Positions 9,242-17,179 of a DNA stretch of 64,000 nt are shown in pieces. Both the position numbers and the translations under genes were made by a program. A model generated the notes under the pieces. It ran no database searches. It saw nothing but the letters and a program-made list of their open reading frames with translations, and was not told the DNA's origin. Position 1 is the stretch's first letter; the number at the start of each line of letters is the position of its first letter. The DNA comes from Devosia sp. 67-54 (lineage in GTDB: Bacteria > Pseudomonadota > Alphaproteobacteria > Rhizobiales > Devosiaceae): assembly GCF_001899075.1 (NCBI RefSeq), contig NZ_MKVA01000003.1, positions 248,001 through 312,000 on the forward strand, read 5' to 3'.

Positions 9242-9523
9242 ATGCTCGGCGAGCTCGTCGCACAACTCGACCGGCCGGAGGTGGTGGAGGCCGTGCTCGC
9301 CACGCTGGCTCCGCCTGAGCGCGACCATCTGGAACGCCATGCGGCGCGCTGTTCGATGCGCATCGAGGATTTCGCCGCAGGCGCTGTGCGGGAATTCCTC
9401 GAGACCGCCGACGACGATCTATGGATGCAACTGCTGACCGTGATGCGCCGCGCCGACGATCCCGGCCTCGCCGCGGTGCAAAGCATCCTGCGCTGGGCCA
9501 GCACGCCGCCGATGTCACGATGA
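9242..9523 (+). CDS. Small protein of unknown function at the end of the nar operon
   Basis: A 93-residue, probably soluble helical protein with no signal peptide, membrane segment or metal motif that I recognise. The sequence is rich in acidic and leucine residues and contains one Cys (position 37) and an LWMQLL segment near residue 60. The ATG lies 5 nt after the ppiC stop, so it is the last cistron of the nar message. Codon use is like its neighbours and the frame is clean, which supports a real gene. An accessory role in nitrate reductase maturation is only a guess from position. Confidence 0.7.
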   Translation: MLGELVAQLDRPEVVEAVLATLAPPERDHLERHAARCSMRIEDFAAGAVREFLETADDDLWMQLLTVMRRADDPGLAAVQSILRWASTPPMSR

Positions 9524-9550
9524 ACGCTCATCGGCCTGTCGCCGCCGCGT

Positions 9551-10531
9551 TCACTCCGAGGGGTAGTGCAGGCCGATCTGGGCGCGGATGGTGTCGAGGG
9601 CCTGCATGACGGCGACGGTTTGTGCCGGTGGCAGGATCGGGCTTTCGAACCTGGCGGCATCTACCAGGCGTTCGAGCTCGGCGGCCTGGTAGTGCAGGCC
9701 CCGGCCTGTGAAGTCGGGCGTGTAGGTGTCGCGCAGCGTACGCTTGCTGTCGAACAGCCTGAGCGTGGTCGGCATGAGCCAGATCGGATCGAGCTCGATG
9801 TAGCCGTCGGTGCCGGTGATCTGCGCGGTATTGGGCCCTTCGGTGTCGCTCGCGCACAAGATCATCGACACCGCGCCGCCCGCATGGCGGAAGGTCGCCG
9901 CGACTTCGGCGTCCACGCCGGTGGGCTTGAAGCGGGCGCTGGCTGTAATCGCGGTGGGCGCGCCGAGCATGTCGACGGCGAACGATACCGGATAGACGCC
10001 GAGATCGAGCAGGGCGCCGCCGCCGAGCGCCGGATCGTTCAGCCGGTGCCGCGGATCGCTCGACAGGTGCCGCGTATGCGTCGCGACCAGCGTCCGCGGC
10101 GTGCCGATGGCCCCGGCGGCAAGCAGCTCGCGCACCTTCGCCATGTGCGGCAGGAACCGCATCCACATCGCCTCCAGCAGCACGACTCCGCGGCTCGCGG
10201 CGCGCTCCACGAGGTCGGTGGCCTCCATTGCGTTAAGCGCGAAAGGCTTTTCGACGAGAACGTGCTTGCCCGCAGCGATAGCGAGTCTCGCGGCTGGTGC
10301 GTGCATGGGATGCGGTGTCGCGACATAGACCGCGTCCACCTCCGGGTCTGCGACCAGAGCCTCGTAGCTGCCGTGGGCGCGGGCGAGGCCGAAGCGGGAC
10401 GCGAAGGCGGCGGCCTTGTCGGGGGAGCGCGACCCGACGGCCACCACCGCGTGGCCGGTCAATTGCAGGTCGGTGACGAACTTTTCGGCGATGTTTCCGG
10501 TCGCCAATATGCCCCAGCGGAGAGTGCTCAT
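9551..10531 (-). CDS. Gfo/Idh/MocA family sugar oxidoreductase (first of two)
   Basis: A 326-residue NAD(P)-dependent dehydrogenase expected to oxidise or reduce a sugar or cyclitol in the cytoplasm. The N-terminal Rossmann fold begins GILATGNIA, and the family catalytic motif EKPFALN has E94, K95 and P96. GGGALLDLGVYP in the C-terminal half is typical of the xylose dehydrogenase / dihydrodiol dehydrogenase branch. Last gene of the GntR-led operon; its start overlaps the preceding gene by 4 nt. The likely partner is the 3-epimerase upstream: the pair could interconvert keto-sugars. The substrate cannot be read from sequence. Confidence 0.9.
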   Translation of the reverse strand: MSTLRWGILATGNIAEKFVTDLQLTGHAVVAVGSRSPDKAAAFASRFGLARAHGSYEALVADPEVDAVYVATPHPMHAPAARLAIAAGKHVLVEKPFALNAMEATDLVERAASRGVVLLEAMWMRFLPHMAKVRELLAAGAIGTPRTLVATHTRHLSSDPRHRLNDPALGGGALLDLGVYPVSFAVDMLGAPTAITASARFKPTGVDAEVAATFRHAGGAVSMILCASDTEGPNTAQITGTDGYIELDPIWLMPTTLRLFDSKRTLRDTYTPDFTGRGLHYQAAELERLVDAARFESPILPPAQTVAVMQALDTIRAQIGLHYPSE

Positions 10532-11526
10532 GTCGATGCCAGTGCCGTTTCCATGAGCCGCATGGCGCGGGCGCCGTCGGCCGCTGTCGGCGCCGCCGCC
10601 CGCTCGCCGCGGAGGACGGCGAGGAAATCGGCGAACAATGCGTGGTAGCCCTTGTGGTCTTCGTTGGCGGCGACGGTGAGGTTGGGCTCCCAGATCAGCG
10701 TGTCCTGCTCGGGCGACAATGTCGCCGCCGGGTCGCTGACCTTGAACGCCGGCGCGCGGAAATAGCGGACCTCGTGCACGTTGCGCACCTCGACGCGGCG
10801 ATGGTCGCCCATCACCTGCCACCACTCCATCGGCGTCGCGCGCGACTGGTGGGTGCCGAGCACCAGCGTACCGATGCCGCCGGAGGTGAAGCGGAAATCG
10901 ACGTGCAGCAGCAGCTTGCCGGGCGCCAGCTCGTGCCGGCGGCTGGAGATGTGGGCGACCTCGCCCATCAGCAGCGGCACGAGGTCGAAATAGTGCACGC
11001 AATGGTGGAGGTAGAAGCCGGTGTAGTCCGGGTCGCCGGCGAAATAGGTCGGCGCAGTCATGTATTCGCCGAGGAAGGAGGCGGGAACGCCGAATTCCTC
11101 GGCATGAACGAGGTTGAGGGCGATGCGGTTGGCCGTCGAATAGCGCTTCATGAAGCCGACCACGACGGGGACGCCCGCTGCGTCCGCGGCCTGGGCCAGG
11201 CGCTCGGCATCGGCAGCGGTCGGCGCCGGCGGCTTTTCGATGAACACCGGCAGCCGCCGCGCCACCGCCGCGAGCGCGACCTCGAAATGAATCTGCGGAC
11301 CGGCCGCGACGACGAGCGCGTCGAGATCGGTACGGGCGAGGAGGGCGCGCCAGTCGCGCAGGCGGTTCTCGGGGGCAACGCCGAAGCGGTCGCCGGTGCG
11401 CGTCAGCCGGCCCTCGTCGATGTCGCACAGGGCGGCGAGGGCCACGTCGAAGCGCGTGAGCTGCGGCAGCAGCATCTCGTTGGCGTGCGTGCCGCAGCCG
11501 ATCCAGCCGATGCGAAGCCGGCTCAT
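10528..11526 (-). CDS. Gfo/Idh/MocA family oxidoreductase (second, divergent paralogue)
   Basis: A 332-residue protein of the same superfamily as its neighbour but clearly a different branch. Nucleotide-binding loop GWIGCGTHA, catalytic segment E97-K98-P99 (FIEKPPAP), and a C-terminal beta-sheet domain containing HHCVHYFDLVP, where the histidines fit the His of the myo-inositol dehydrogenase active site. It starts at the ATG at 11526, overlapping the epimerase stop (ATGA), and its own stop overlaps the next oxidoreductase. Two different dehydrogenases in tandem suggest successive oxidation and reduction on one sugar, as in epimerisation through a 3-keto intermediate; that is inference. Confidence 0.9.
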   Translation of the reverse strand: MSRLRIGWIGCGTHANEMLLPQLTRFDVALAALCDIDEGRLTRTGDRFGVAPENRLRDWRALLARTDLDALVVAAGPQIHFEVALAAVARRLPVFIEKPPAPTAADAERLAQAADAAGVPVVVGFMKRYSTANRIALNLVHAEEFGVPASFLGEYMTAPTYFAGDPDYTGFYLHHCVHYFDLVPLLMGEVAHISSRRHELAPGKLLLHVDFRFTSGGIGTLVLGTHQSRATPMEWWQVMGDHRRVEVRNVHEVRYFRAPAFKVSDPAATLSPEQDTLIWEPNLTVAANEDHKGYHALFADFLAVLRGERAAAPTAADGARAMRLMETALAST

Positions 11527-12407
11527 TGCTGCCTCCAGGCATAGTCGAGCGTGGCGCGCAGGAAGGCCACGGAGTGGGCGAGCTGGGCGTCCTCGCTGCC
11601 ATCGGGTGGCCGCCATTGCGCCAACGGTACGCCGGCGCGTTCGTCGTTGCGCCGGAACGGCTCGAGCGTGATGGCGCCACGATAGCCGATGGCGGCAAGG
11701 GTGCGCGCCACGTCCGGCCAGTCGATGTGTCCGGCGCCGACATAGCCGCGATTGTTCTCGCAGGCCTGGAAGTGGATGAGGTGTGGCGCGGCGCGGCGGA
11801 TGGAGTCGGTGATGGAGTAATCCTCCATGTTCATGTGGAAGGTGTCGAGCATCAGGCCGACGGCGGGCGAGCCGACCGCCTCGACCAGTTGCAGGCCGTG
11901 TCCGGTGGTGTTGGCGATGTCGGTCTCGAAGCGGTTCAGTGGCTCGATGGCGAGCTTGACGCCGGCATCGGCCGCGACCTTGCCGGCCCGGCGCAGCCCA
12001 TCCACGATGCGATCGAGGCGGCGCTGCCGCTCGGACTCCTCGACCGGAGCGGGGGCGCGGCCGGCGAACACCAGCGGCGCCCCGTAGAGCGGCCCGCCGA
12101 CGATGGTGGCGCCGAGCCTGCCGGCGATCTGGACGCACGATTCGAGATAGCGGACGCCTGCCTCATGGCAGGCGGCATCGCTGCTCGCGAGGTCGCGCTG
12201 CAGATTGACGCGCGCTGCGAGGGCGACACCGAGGCCTTGGCCGGCCAGTGCCTTTCGCGTTGCCTCGAGATCGAGCTCGCCGGGTTCGGGCACCAGCAAT
12301 TCGACGAAGTCGCAGCCGGCGGCTTTTGCCCGCGCGAAGGCGCCGAAATGCTCGCGCGTGAACGGGCGCGCATAGAGCGCCGAGATGATGCCTATGGTGT
12401 TGGTCAT
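11523..12407 (-). CDS. Sugar phosphate isomerase/epimerase, ketose 3-epimerase-like
   Basis: A 294-residue TIM-barrel protein. Metal-binding and catalytic residues of the D-tagatose/D-psicose 3-epimerase family line up: E155 (AIEPLNRFETD), D188 and H191 (MLDTFHMN) and E249 (ITLEPF), with the same spacings as in the Pseudomonas cichorii enzyme. Expected to epimerise a keto-hexose or keto-sugar acid at C3 in the cytoplasm. Translation is coupled to the permease before it (ATGA overlap at 12404-12407). The paired dehydrogenases downstream support a keto-sugar pathway. Confidence 0.88.
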   Translation of the reverse strand: MTNTIGIISALYARPFTREHFGAFARAKAAGCDFVELLVPEPGELDLEATRKALAGQGLGVALAARVNLQRDLASSDAACHEAGVRYLESCVQIAGRLGATIVGGPLYGAPLVFAGRAPAPVEESERQRRLDRIVDGLRRAGKVAADAGVKLAIEPLNRFETDIANTTGHGLQLVEAVGSPAVGLMLDTFHMNMEDYSITDSIRRAAPHLIHFQACENNRGYVGAGHIDWPDVARTLAAIGYRGAITLEPFRRNDERAGVPLAQWRPPDGSEDAQLAHSVAFLRATLDYAWRQQ

Positions 12408-13240
12408 GATTTTACCGCTCCGGCCGTGAGACCGCCGACGAGCCGCCTCTGCACGATGAGAAAGAGAATGGTCACGGGGAGCGCCACCAGCGTGCCGCCG
12501 GCGGTGAGCAGGCCCCATTGGACCGTGAATTCGCCGATGAAGAGCTGCAGCGCAACCGTGACGGTGCGTACGGCATCGCCCGACAGCATCATGGCGAAGA
12601 GGTATTCGTTCCACGAGGTCACGAAGATGTAGATTCCCGTGGTGACGACGCCGGGCATCAGCAGCGGCAGGATCACCAGGACGATGGCCTGCAGCCGCGT
12701 GGCGCCGTCCATCATGGCCGCCTCGTCGAGCTCGGGCGGGATGCCGCTCATGTAGCTGGTGAGCATCCACACCGAGAACGGGATGGCGAAGGTCGCGTGT
12801 CCGAGGATGATGCCCAGATGCGTATCGAGCAGGCCGAGGCTGCGCATCATCACGAACAGCGGGATGATCAGCAGCACCACGGGGAACAGGTTGATGACGA
12901 GGAACTGCGTCATCAGCACCTGCCGGCCGCGGAAGCGGAAGCGCGAGAAGGCATAGGCCGCCGGAATGCTGGCGAAGAGCCCGAGCGCGACGGCGCCCAG
13001 CGCGATGACGAGGCTGTTCAGCAGGTTGCCGAGAAAGCTCGTCTGTTCGAGCAGCACCTGATAGTGCCCGAACGTCACCTGCTGCGGCAGGTAGCGCACC
13101 GGGAACACGGTGATGTCGGCGTCCGGCTTGATCGACGTCAGCACCATCCAGACGTAAGGGGCGATGGCGAAGGCGACGATCACCAGGATCGGCAGCTCGA
13201 CCGTGAGGATGCGGGTGAGGCGGGAGCGGCGCTCGATCAT
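12404..13240 (-). CDS. Carbohydrate ABC transporter permease (MalG type)
   Basis: A 278-residue inner-membrane protein with six predicted helices and the ATPase-contacting EAA loop (ELDEAAMMDGATRLQ near residue 175, then LPLLMPG). N-terminal AFAIAPYVWMVLTSIKP is typical of the MalG/UgpE side of CUT1 sugar importers. It pairs with the permease ending at 13237, with a 4-nt overlap. No ATPase gene is in this operon, so a shared MsmK/UgpC-type ATPase must energise it, possibly one of the two encoded elsewhere in this window. Confidence 0.94.
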   Translation of the reverse strand: MIERRSRLTRILTVELPILVIVAFAIAPYVWMVLTSIKPDADITVFPVRYLPQQVTFGHYQVLLEQTSFLGNLLNSLVIALGAVALGLFASIPAAYAFSRFRFRGRQVLMTQFLVINLFPVVLLIIPLFVMMRSLGLLDTHLGIILGHATFAIPFSVWMLTSYMSGIPPELDEAAMMDGATRLQAIVLVILPLLMPGVVTTGIYIFVTSWNEYLFAMMLSGDAVRTVTVALQLFIGEFTVQWGLLTAGGTLVALPVTILFLIVQRRLVGGLTAGAVKS

Positions 13241-14133
13241 TTGGCGATCTCCGCCGCGGCGGCGCGCCGCACATAGGCATAGACGACGAACAGCAGCAGC
13301 ACGGTGAGGATCAGCGACAGCGCCGCGCCATAGCCGAACTGCATGCTCGAATAGGCCTCGAGAAAGGCGTAAAGCGGCAGGGTGTAGCTGGCGTAGCCCG
13401 GCCCGCCGCCGGTCATCACCAGGATGACGTCGAGCGAATTGGCGACCCAGATGGTGCGCAGCAGCAGCACCGTCGCCAGCACCTGCGCGATGGAGGGCAG
13501 CACCACGAGGCGCAGCCGCTGGAAGCGCGTGGCGCCGTCGATCTCGGCGGCCTCGAGCAATTCGCGCGACACGGTCTGCAGCCCGGCGAGGATGGTCACG
13601 GCGAAGAACGGGAAGCCCTGCCAGACCAGCGCCAGCATGATCGAGGGCAGGGTGGTGTCGGGGCGCGCCAGCCAGGCGATCGGCTCGTGGATGAGGCCGA
13701 TGCGCAGCAGCACGTCGTTGATGACGCCCAGATTGTAGTCGTACATCCAGGTCCACATCAGCCCGATGATGACGCTGGGCAGGGCCCATGGGATCACCAC
13801 CAGCGCGCGCGCGACGCCGCGCCACCAGAAGCTCTGGTTGAGCAGGAGCGCCGTGCCGAGCCCGAGCACGAACTGCACCGCGATGATGCCGACGATCCAG
13901 ATCAGCGAATTGCCCAGCGACAGCCAGAACACCGGGTCGTTGGCGGCGCGGATGAAATTGCCGAGCGCGATGAACGGCGCGTTGTTGGGACGGAACAGCA
14001 CATAGTCGTGCAGGCTCATCCAGGCCGTCTGCAGCACCGGATAGAGGATGATCGCCAGCTCGATGAGCAGCGCCGGGGCGAGGAACCAGTAGGGCAGGAG
14101 ATGGCGGCGTGCTGACGTCATTGCGAACTGCAT
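13237..14133 (-). CDS. Carbohydrate ABC transporter permease (MalF type)
   Basis: A 298-residue membrane protein with six helices and the EAA loop ELLEAAEIDGATRFQR followed by LPS. Matches the MalF/UgpA side of CUT1 importers, beginning LLPYWFLAPALLIEL. Start is either the ATG at 14133 (MQFAMTSARR) or the one at 14121 (MTSARR); neither has a convincing ribosome site, and the gene follows a strong stem-loop that separates it from the binding protein. The substrate is the same unknown sugar as for the rest of the operon. Confidence 0.94.
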   Translation of the reverse strand: MQFAMTSARRHLLPYWFLAPALLIELAIILYPVLQTAWMSLHDYVLFRPNNAPFIALGNFIRAANDPVFWLSLGNSLIWIVGIIAVQFVLGLGTALLLNQSFWWRGVARALVVIPWALPSVIIGLMWTWMYDYNLGVINDVLLRIGLIHEPIAWLARPDTTLPSIMLALVWQGFPFFAVTILAGLQTVSRELLEAAEIDGATRFQRLRLVVLPSIAQVLATVLLLRTIWVANSLDVILVMTGGGPGYASYTLPLYAFLEAYSSMQFGYGAALSLILTVLLLFVVYAYVRRAAAAEIAK

Positions 14134-14144
14134 GGGAATAGGAA

Positions 14145-14173
14145 GCGGGAGGCGCCGGATGGCTGCCTCCCGC
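14145..14173 (-). repeat. Intercistronic stem-loop between binding protein and permease
   Basis: Perfect 9-bp arms GCGGGAGGC (14145-14153) and GCCTCCCGC (14165-14173) enclose an 11-nt loop in the 47-nt gap after the binding-protein gene. There is no T-run, so it is not a classic terminator. It probably protects the upstream cistron's 3' end and lowers permease expression, as REP elements do in malE-malF. Confidence 0.7.
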
Positions 14174-14180
14174 GCTGTCG

Positions 14181-15401
14181 TCAGCCGTTGAACAGGGCTT
14201 CGAAGGCCTGCATCATGGCATCGGGCGTGATCTGCCCGAGCAGCGCCTGCTGCATGTTGGTCGGCCATACCTTGCCGGTGAAGTCGGCCGTCTTGGGCGA
14301 GTCCGGCAGCACGCCGGCGATCGGCAGCGAGGCGACGCTGGCCTCGACGAAGCGCGCCGGATGGCTGGTGTCGAGCTTGGCGCCCGCATTGGTCACCGAG
14401 AGCTGGCCGGTCAGATTGACGAAGGCGGCGTTGTTTTCCGCCGTCGACAGGAAGCTGATCCATTTGAACGCGGCGTCCGCATTCTTGCTGGCCGAGAACA
14501 CCGCGCTCGATTCGTCGCCGAACAGCGTCCAGCCCTTGCCGTCGGCACTGCGCGGCACGGGGACTGCCGAGACGTTGTCGCCGAGCGTCGCCACAATGTC
14601 GTTGGCCGAGCCGACATGGTGGATGCACATGGCGGTGCGGCCCGCCTTGAAGTTGGCGACGATCTGCTGGAAGCCGTCGGTCGGCGCCGAGGGCGGCACC
14701 ACCTTGCCCTCGGTGGCGAAGCCGACATAGGTGCGGTTGGCCGCGAGCGCCGCATCCGAGACCATGCCGCCCTTGTTGAAATTGGCGCCGCCGCCGAGCA
14801 CGAACGGCCCCCAATTGTCGACGCCGCCGGCGCCGCCGCGCATGCCGAAGCCGAACACGCCATCCTTGGTCAGCGCCTTGGCGGCAGTGCGGAACTCCTC
14901 GAACGTCTTGGGCGGCTCGACGCCGGCCGCCTTGAACAGGTCGGGGCGGTAGTAGAGGTAGATCACCGCATATTGCAGCGGCAGGTAGTACTGCTTGCCG
15001 TCGGTCGCCTTGGTCAGCGTCCAGATGTTGTCGGGAATGTCGCTGCGCGCATCCCATTTGGCCACCATGTCGTCGATCGGCGCCAGCGCCTGCATCTCGA
15101 GCAGGCGCGCCTGGTTGTTGAGCTTGACCATGGCGCAGTCGGGACCGTTGCCGGCGATGAGCGCCGCGAACAGCCGGGTGTAGTAGTCGTTGCCGCCGCC
15201 CCACGGGATCGACTCGGCCTTGATCTTGATGTCCGGGTTGGCCGCCTCGAACTTGGCGACGAGATCGGCGGGCGTCGCCTGCGGATTGTCGAAATGGTAC
15301 CACCAGCGCACCGTCGTCGCCGACTGGGCGCGGGCCGGCACCGCCAGCGTGCTCGCCAGCGCGGTGGCGCCGCTGAGCTTGATGAATGTCCTACGTTCCA
15401 T
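14181..15401 (-). CDS. Extracellular sugar-binding protein of the ABC importer
   Basis: A 406-residue periplasmic binding protein (family 1, MalE/UgpB fold). The N-terminus is MERRTFIKLSGATALASTL with a cleavage site after AVPARA; twin arginines at positions 3-4 followed by TFIK suggest Tat export. Cluster B signature residues (IYLYYRPDLFKAAGV, WGGGNDYYT) are present. GGGAGG sits before the ATG at 15401; five more upstream codons exist in frame but are not needed. The gene overlaps the esterase stop by 11 nt. Strong expression relative to the permeases is expected from the stem-loop after it. Confidence 0.93.
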   Translation of the reverse strand: MERRTFIKLSGATALASTLAVPARAQSATTVRWWYHFDNPQATPADLVAKFEAANPDIKIKAESIPWGGGNDYYTRLFAALIAGNGPDCAMVKLNNQARLLEMQALAPIDDMVAKWDARSDIPDNIWTLTKATDGKQYYLPLQYAVIYLYYRPDLFKAAGVEPPKTFEEFRTAAKALTKDGVFGFGMRGGAGGVDNWGPFVLGGGANFNKGGMVSDAALAANRTYVGFATEGKVVPPSAPTDGFQQIVANFKAGRTAMCIHHVGSANDIVATLGDNVSAVPVPRSADGKGWTLFGDESSAVFSASKNADAAFKWISFLSTAENNAAFVNLTGQLSVTNAGAKLDTSHPARFVEASVASLPIAGVLPDSPKTADFTGKVWPTNMQQALLGQITPDAMMQAFEALFNG

Positions 15402-16344
15402 TGTTGGTCCTCCCATTTAGTTTCGCTGACAGAAAGGCCCCGGCGTCGCGCAGGGCGCGCTGCGCGGCGGGCAGCCGTGCGGCACGGCCGAGAAAGCCGT
15501 GGATGACGCCGGGCACGGTGACGAGCTCGTGCGCAACGCCGGCCGTGGCGAACCGCTCGGCGAGCTGCAGCGTGTCGTCGCGCAGCGGATCGAGGCCGGC
15601 GGCCAGAAGATAAGCGGGCGGCAGGCCGGCGAAATCGGCATCGAGTGGCGCCGAGAGGAGGCCGGGTGCCGCGCCGCCCAGCAGATTGGCCCAGTACCAG
15701 CGCATGCGTGCGTTGGAGAGGCCGAAATCGCCGCCGCCGAACAGGGCATTGCTCTCGTTGTCGAAGCGCGGCGCGTAGCAGCCGTAGAGCAGGCCGGCGG
15801 CGACCGGAAGATCGTCACCCGCCGCGCGCGCCGACAGCATCGCGGCGAGGGCGAGATGGGCGCCGGCGGAGTCGCCGGCGATCGCCCAGCGCGTGGTGTC
15901 GGCCTTGCCGGCGAGGCGGCCGCTGCGGGCCGCGGCGATGGCGGCGAGCGTATCGTCGAGCGGCGCCGGAAACGGCGCTTCCGGCGCCAGCCGGTAGTCG
16001 AAGCCGAGCACGGCGGCGTTGGCGCCGAGCGCCAGGTAGCGCATCTCGTTTTCGTGCGAATCGACCGAGCCGAAGGTCCAGCCGCCGCCATGCACATAGA
16101 CGACGAGCGGCAGCGTGCCCGTCGCGCTCGGACGGTAGAGCCGGGCGCGCATCGGGCCGGACGCGCCGGGGAGGGTCAGGTCCTCCGCCAGGACGTTCAC
16201 CGGGCTCAGGGCGCGCCAATAGGCAGCGCCGGTGTCGAAGATCCGGCGGGCGTCGGCGATCGGCATGCCGGCGTAGTCGACCGGCGGTGCGGCGCGCATC
16301 TCCTCGAGGATCGGCAGCATGTCCGGATCGATGAAGGGCGTCAT
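15391..16344 (-). CDS. Alpha/beta hydrolase, HSL-family (family IV) esterase
   Basis: A 317-residue cytoplasmic esterase. The oxyanion-hole motif HGGGW and the nucleophile elbow GDSAG place it in the hormone-sensitive lipase group; an Asp in LDPLRDD and a His in VIHGFLG complete the triad. In a sugar-importer operon it most likely removes acetyl or other acyl groups from the imported sugar. It starts at the ATG overlapping the GntR stop by 4 nt. No signal peptide, so action follows uptake. The acyl group is not predictable. Confidence 0.88.
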   Translation of the reverse strand: MTPFIDPDMLPILEEMRAAPPVDYAGMPIADARRIFDTGAAYWRALSPVNVLAEDLTLPGASGPMRARLYRPSATGTLPLVVYVHGGGWTFGSVDSHENEMRYLALGANAAVLGFDYRLAPEAPFPAPLDDTLAAIAAARSGRLAGKADTTRWAIAGDSAGAHLALAAMLSARAAGDDLPVAAGLLYGCYAPRFDNESNALFGGGDFGLSNARMRWYWANLLGGAAPGLLSAPLDADFAGLPPAYLLAAGLDPLRDDTLQLAERFATAGVAHELVTVPGVIHGFLGRAARLPAAQRALRDAGAFLSAKLNGRTNNGT

Positions 16345-16973
16345 GACGCGGCTCGCTGCGGCTCGATCTGGACGATGGTGTCGATGTGCTGCCCCAGCGC
16401 ATTGGCGAGGCCGTCGCCGTCGCGGTGACGCACCAGCTCGAGCAGGATGTCGTGCCGGGCGACGGCCGCGGCGAGCGGACGGCGATGCCGCGGCTCCCAC
16501 AGCTTCTGGCGATGCGAATGCAGGATGCAGCGCACCAGGATCTGCTCGAGGGCCTGCAGGTCGGCGAGGCGGAAGATTTCGAGGTGGAACTCGGTGTCGT
16601 GCTCGATCAGCGCATAGGCGTCGTCGGCCGCGGCGGCCTCGCCCATCAGCTCGATCAGTCGCGCCAGGCGCTTCAGCGCCGCGTCGTCGACGGCGCGCAT
16701 AGCGCGCGGCGCGGCGCGAACCTCGATGCGGCGGCGCAAGGCCAGGATTTCCGCCGCTTCCTCGGGATTGAGGGGCGTGACGGTGGTGCCGCGATGGCCG
16801 CTGCGCTGCACCAGCCCATCCTCCTGCAGGCGCATCAGCGCCTCGCGCACCGGCCCCTGGCTCGAGCCGAGGTCGGCGGCGATGGCGAGCTCGGTGAGCA
16901 CCTTGCCGGGCTTCAGCTCGTTGAGAACGATCTGCCGTTTGAGCGTGGAATAGATGGCGTCGCGCCGCCGCAT
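16341..16973 (-). CDS. GntR-family (FCD) transcriptional regulator of the operon
   Basis: A 210-residue regulator: winged helix in the first 70 residues (KPGKVLTELAIAADLG, GPVREALMRLQEDGL) and a helical FCD effector domain (RRRIEVRAAPRAM, HDTEFHLEIF, HIDTIV) with the Asp/His metal-site pattern. First gene of the eight-gene sugar operon and therefore probably an autoregulated repressor released by a sugar acid or intermediate. GGAGG at 16980-16984 serves the ATG at 16973. A perfect palindrome lies just upstream. Confidence 0.92.
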   Translation of the reverse strand: MRRRDAIYSTLKRQIVLNELKPGKVLTELAIAADLGSSQGPVREALMRLQEDGLVQRSGHRGTTVTPLNPEEAAEILALRRRIEVRAAPRAMRAVDDAALKRLARLIELMGEAAAADDAYALIEHDTEFHLEIFRLADLQALEQILVRCILHSHRQKLWEPRHRRPLAAAVARHDILLELVRHRDGDGLANALGQHIDTIVQIEPQRAAS

Positions 16974-16984
16974 TTGGAACCTCC

Positions 16985-17009
16985 ATTATCATTATCAATA
17001 TCGATATTG
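16985..17009. promoter_or_regulatory. Candidate GntR operator: palindrome CAATATCGATATTG
   Basis: The 14-bp sequence CAATATCGATATTG at 16996-17009 is a perfect palindrome, 23 nt before the regulator's ATG. Beside it the hexamer ATTATC occurs twice in tandem (16985-16996), and AATATC follows. It is an A+T-rich island in a very G+C-rich region. The position fits an autoregulatory operator. The rest of the gap to 17179 shows nothing I can name. Confidence 0.5.
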
Positions 17010-17179
17010 GAGCGAGGCGCAAGGGGTGGAGTTGGTTTCGCGGGTCCGCGGGATGCGTCTGTGGTCTCGAGAGGTGGGGTTCGCCGTAATCCGGTGATTC
17101 GGGCGGGCGAGCGGATAGCCCTCCGAGCGCGGGTGCTCGGCTGGAGGCGCGTGCCCGGCAGTCGCGGCCGGTGGCGCGG

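Noticed and set aside
9524-9550. Terminator between the converging nar and oxidoreductase genes
   Set aside because: Only short pairings (GATGA/TCATC) without a T-run are present in the 27-nt gap.
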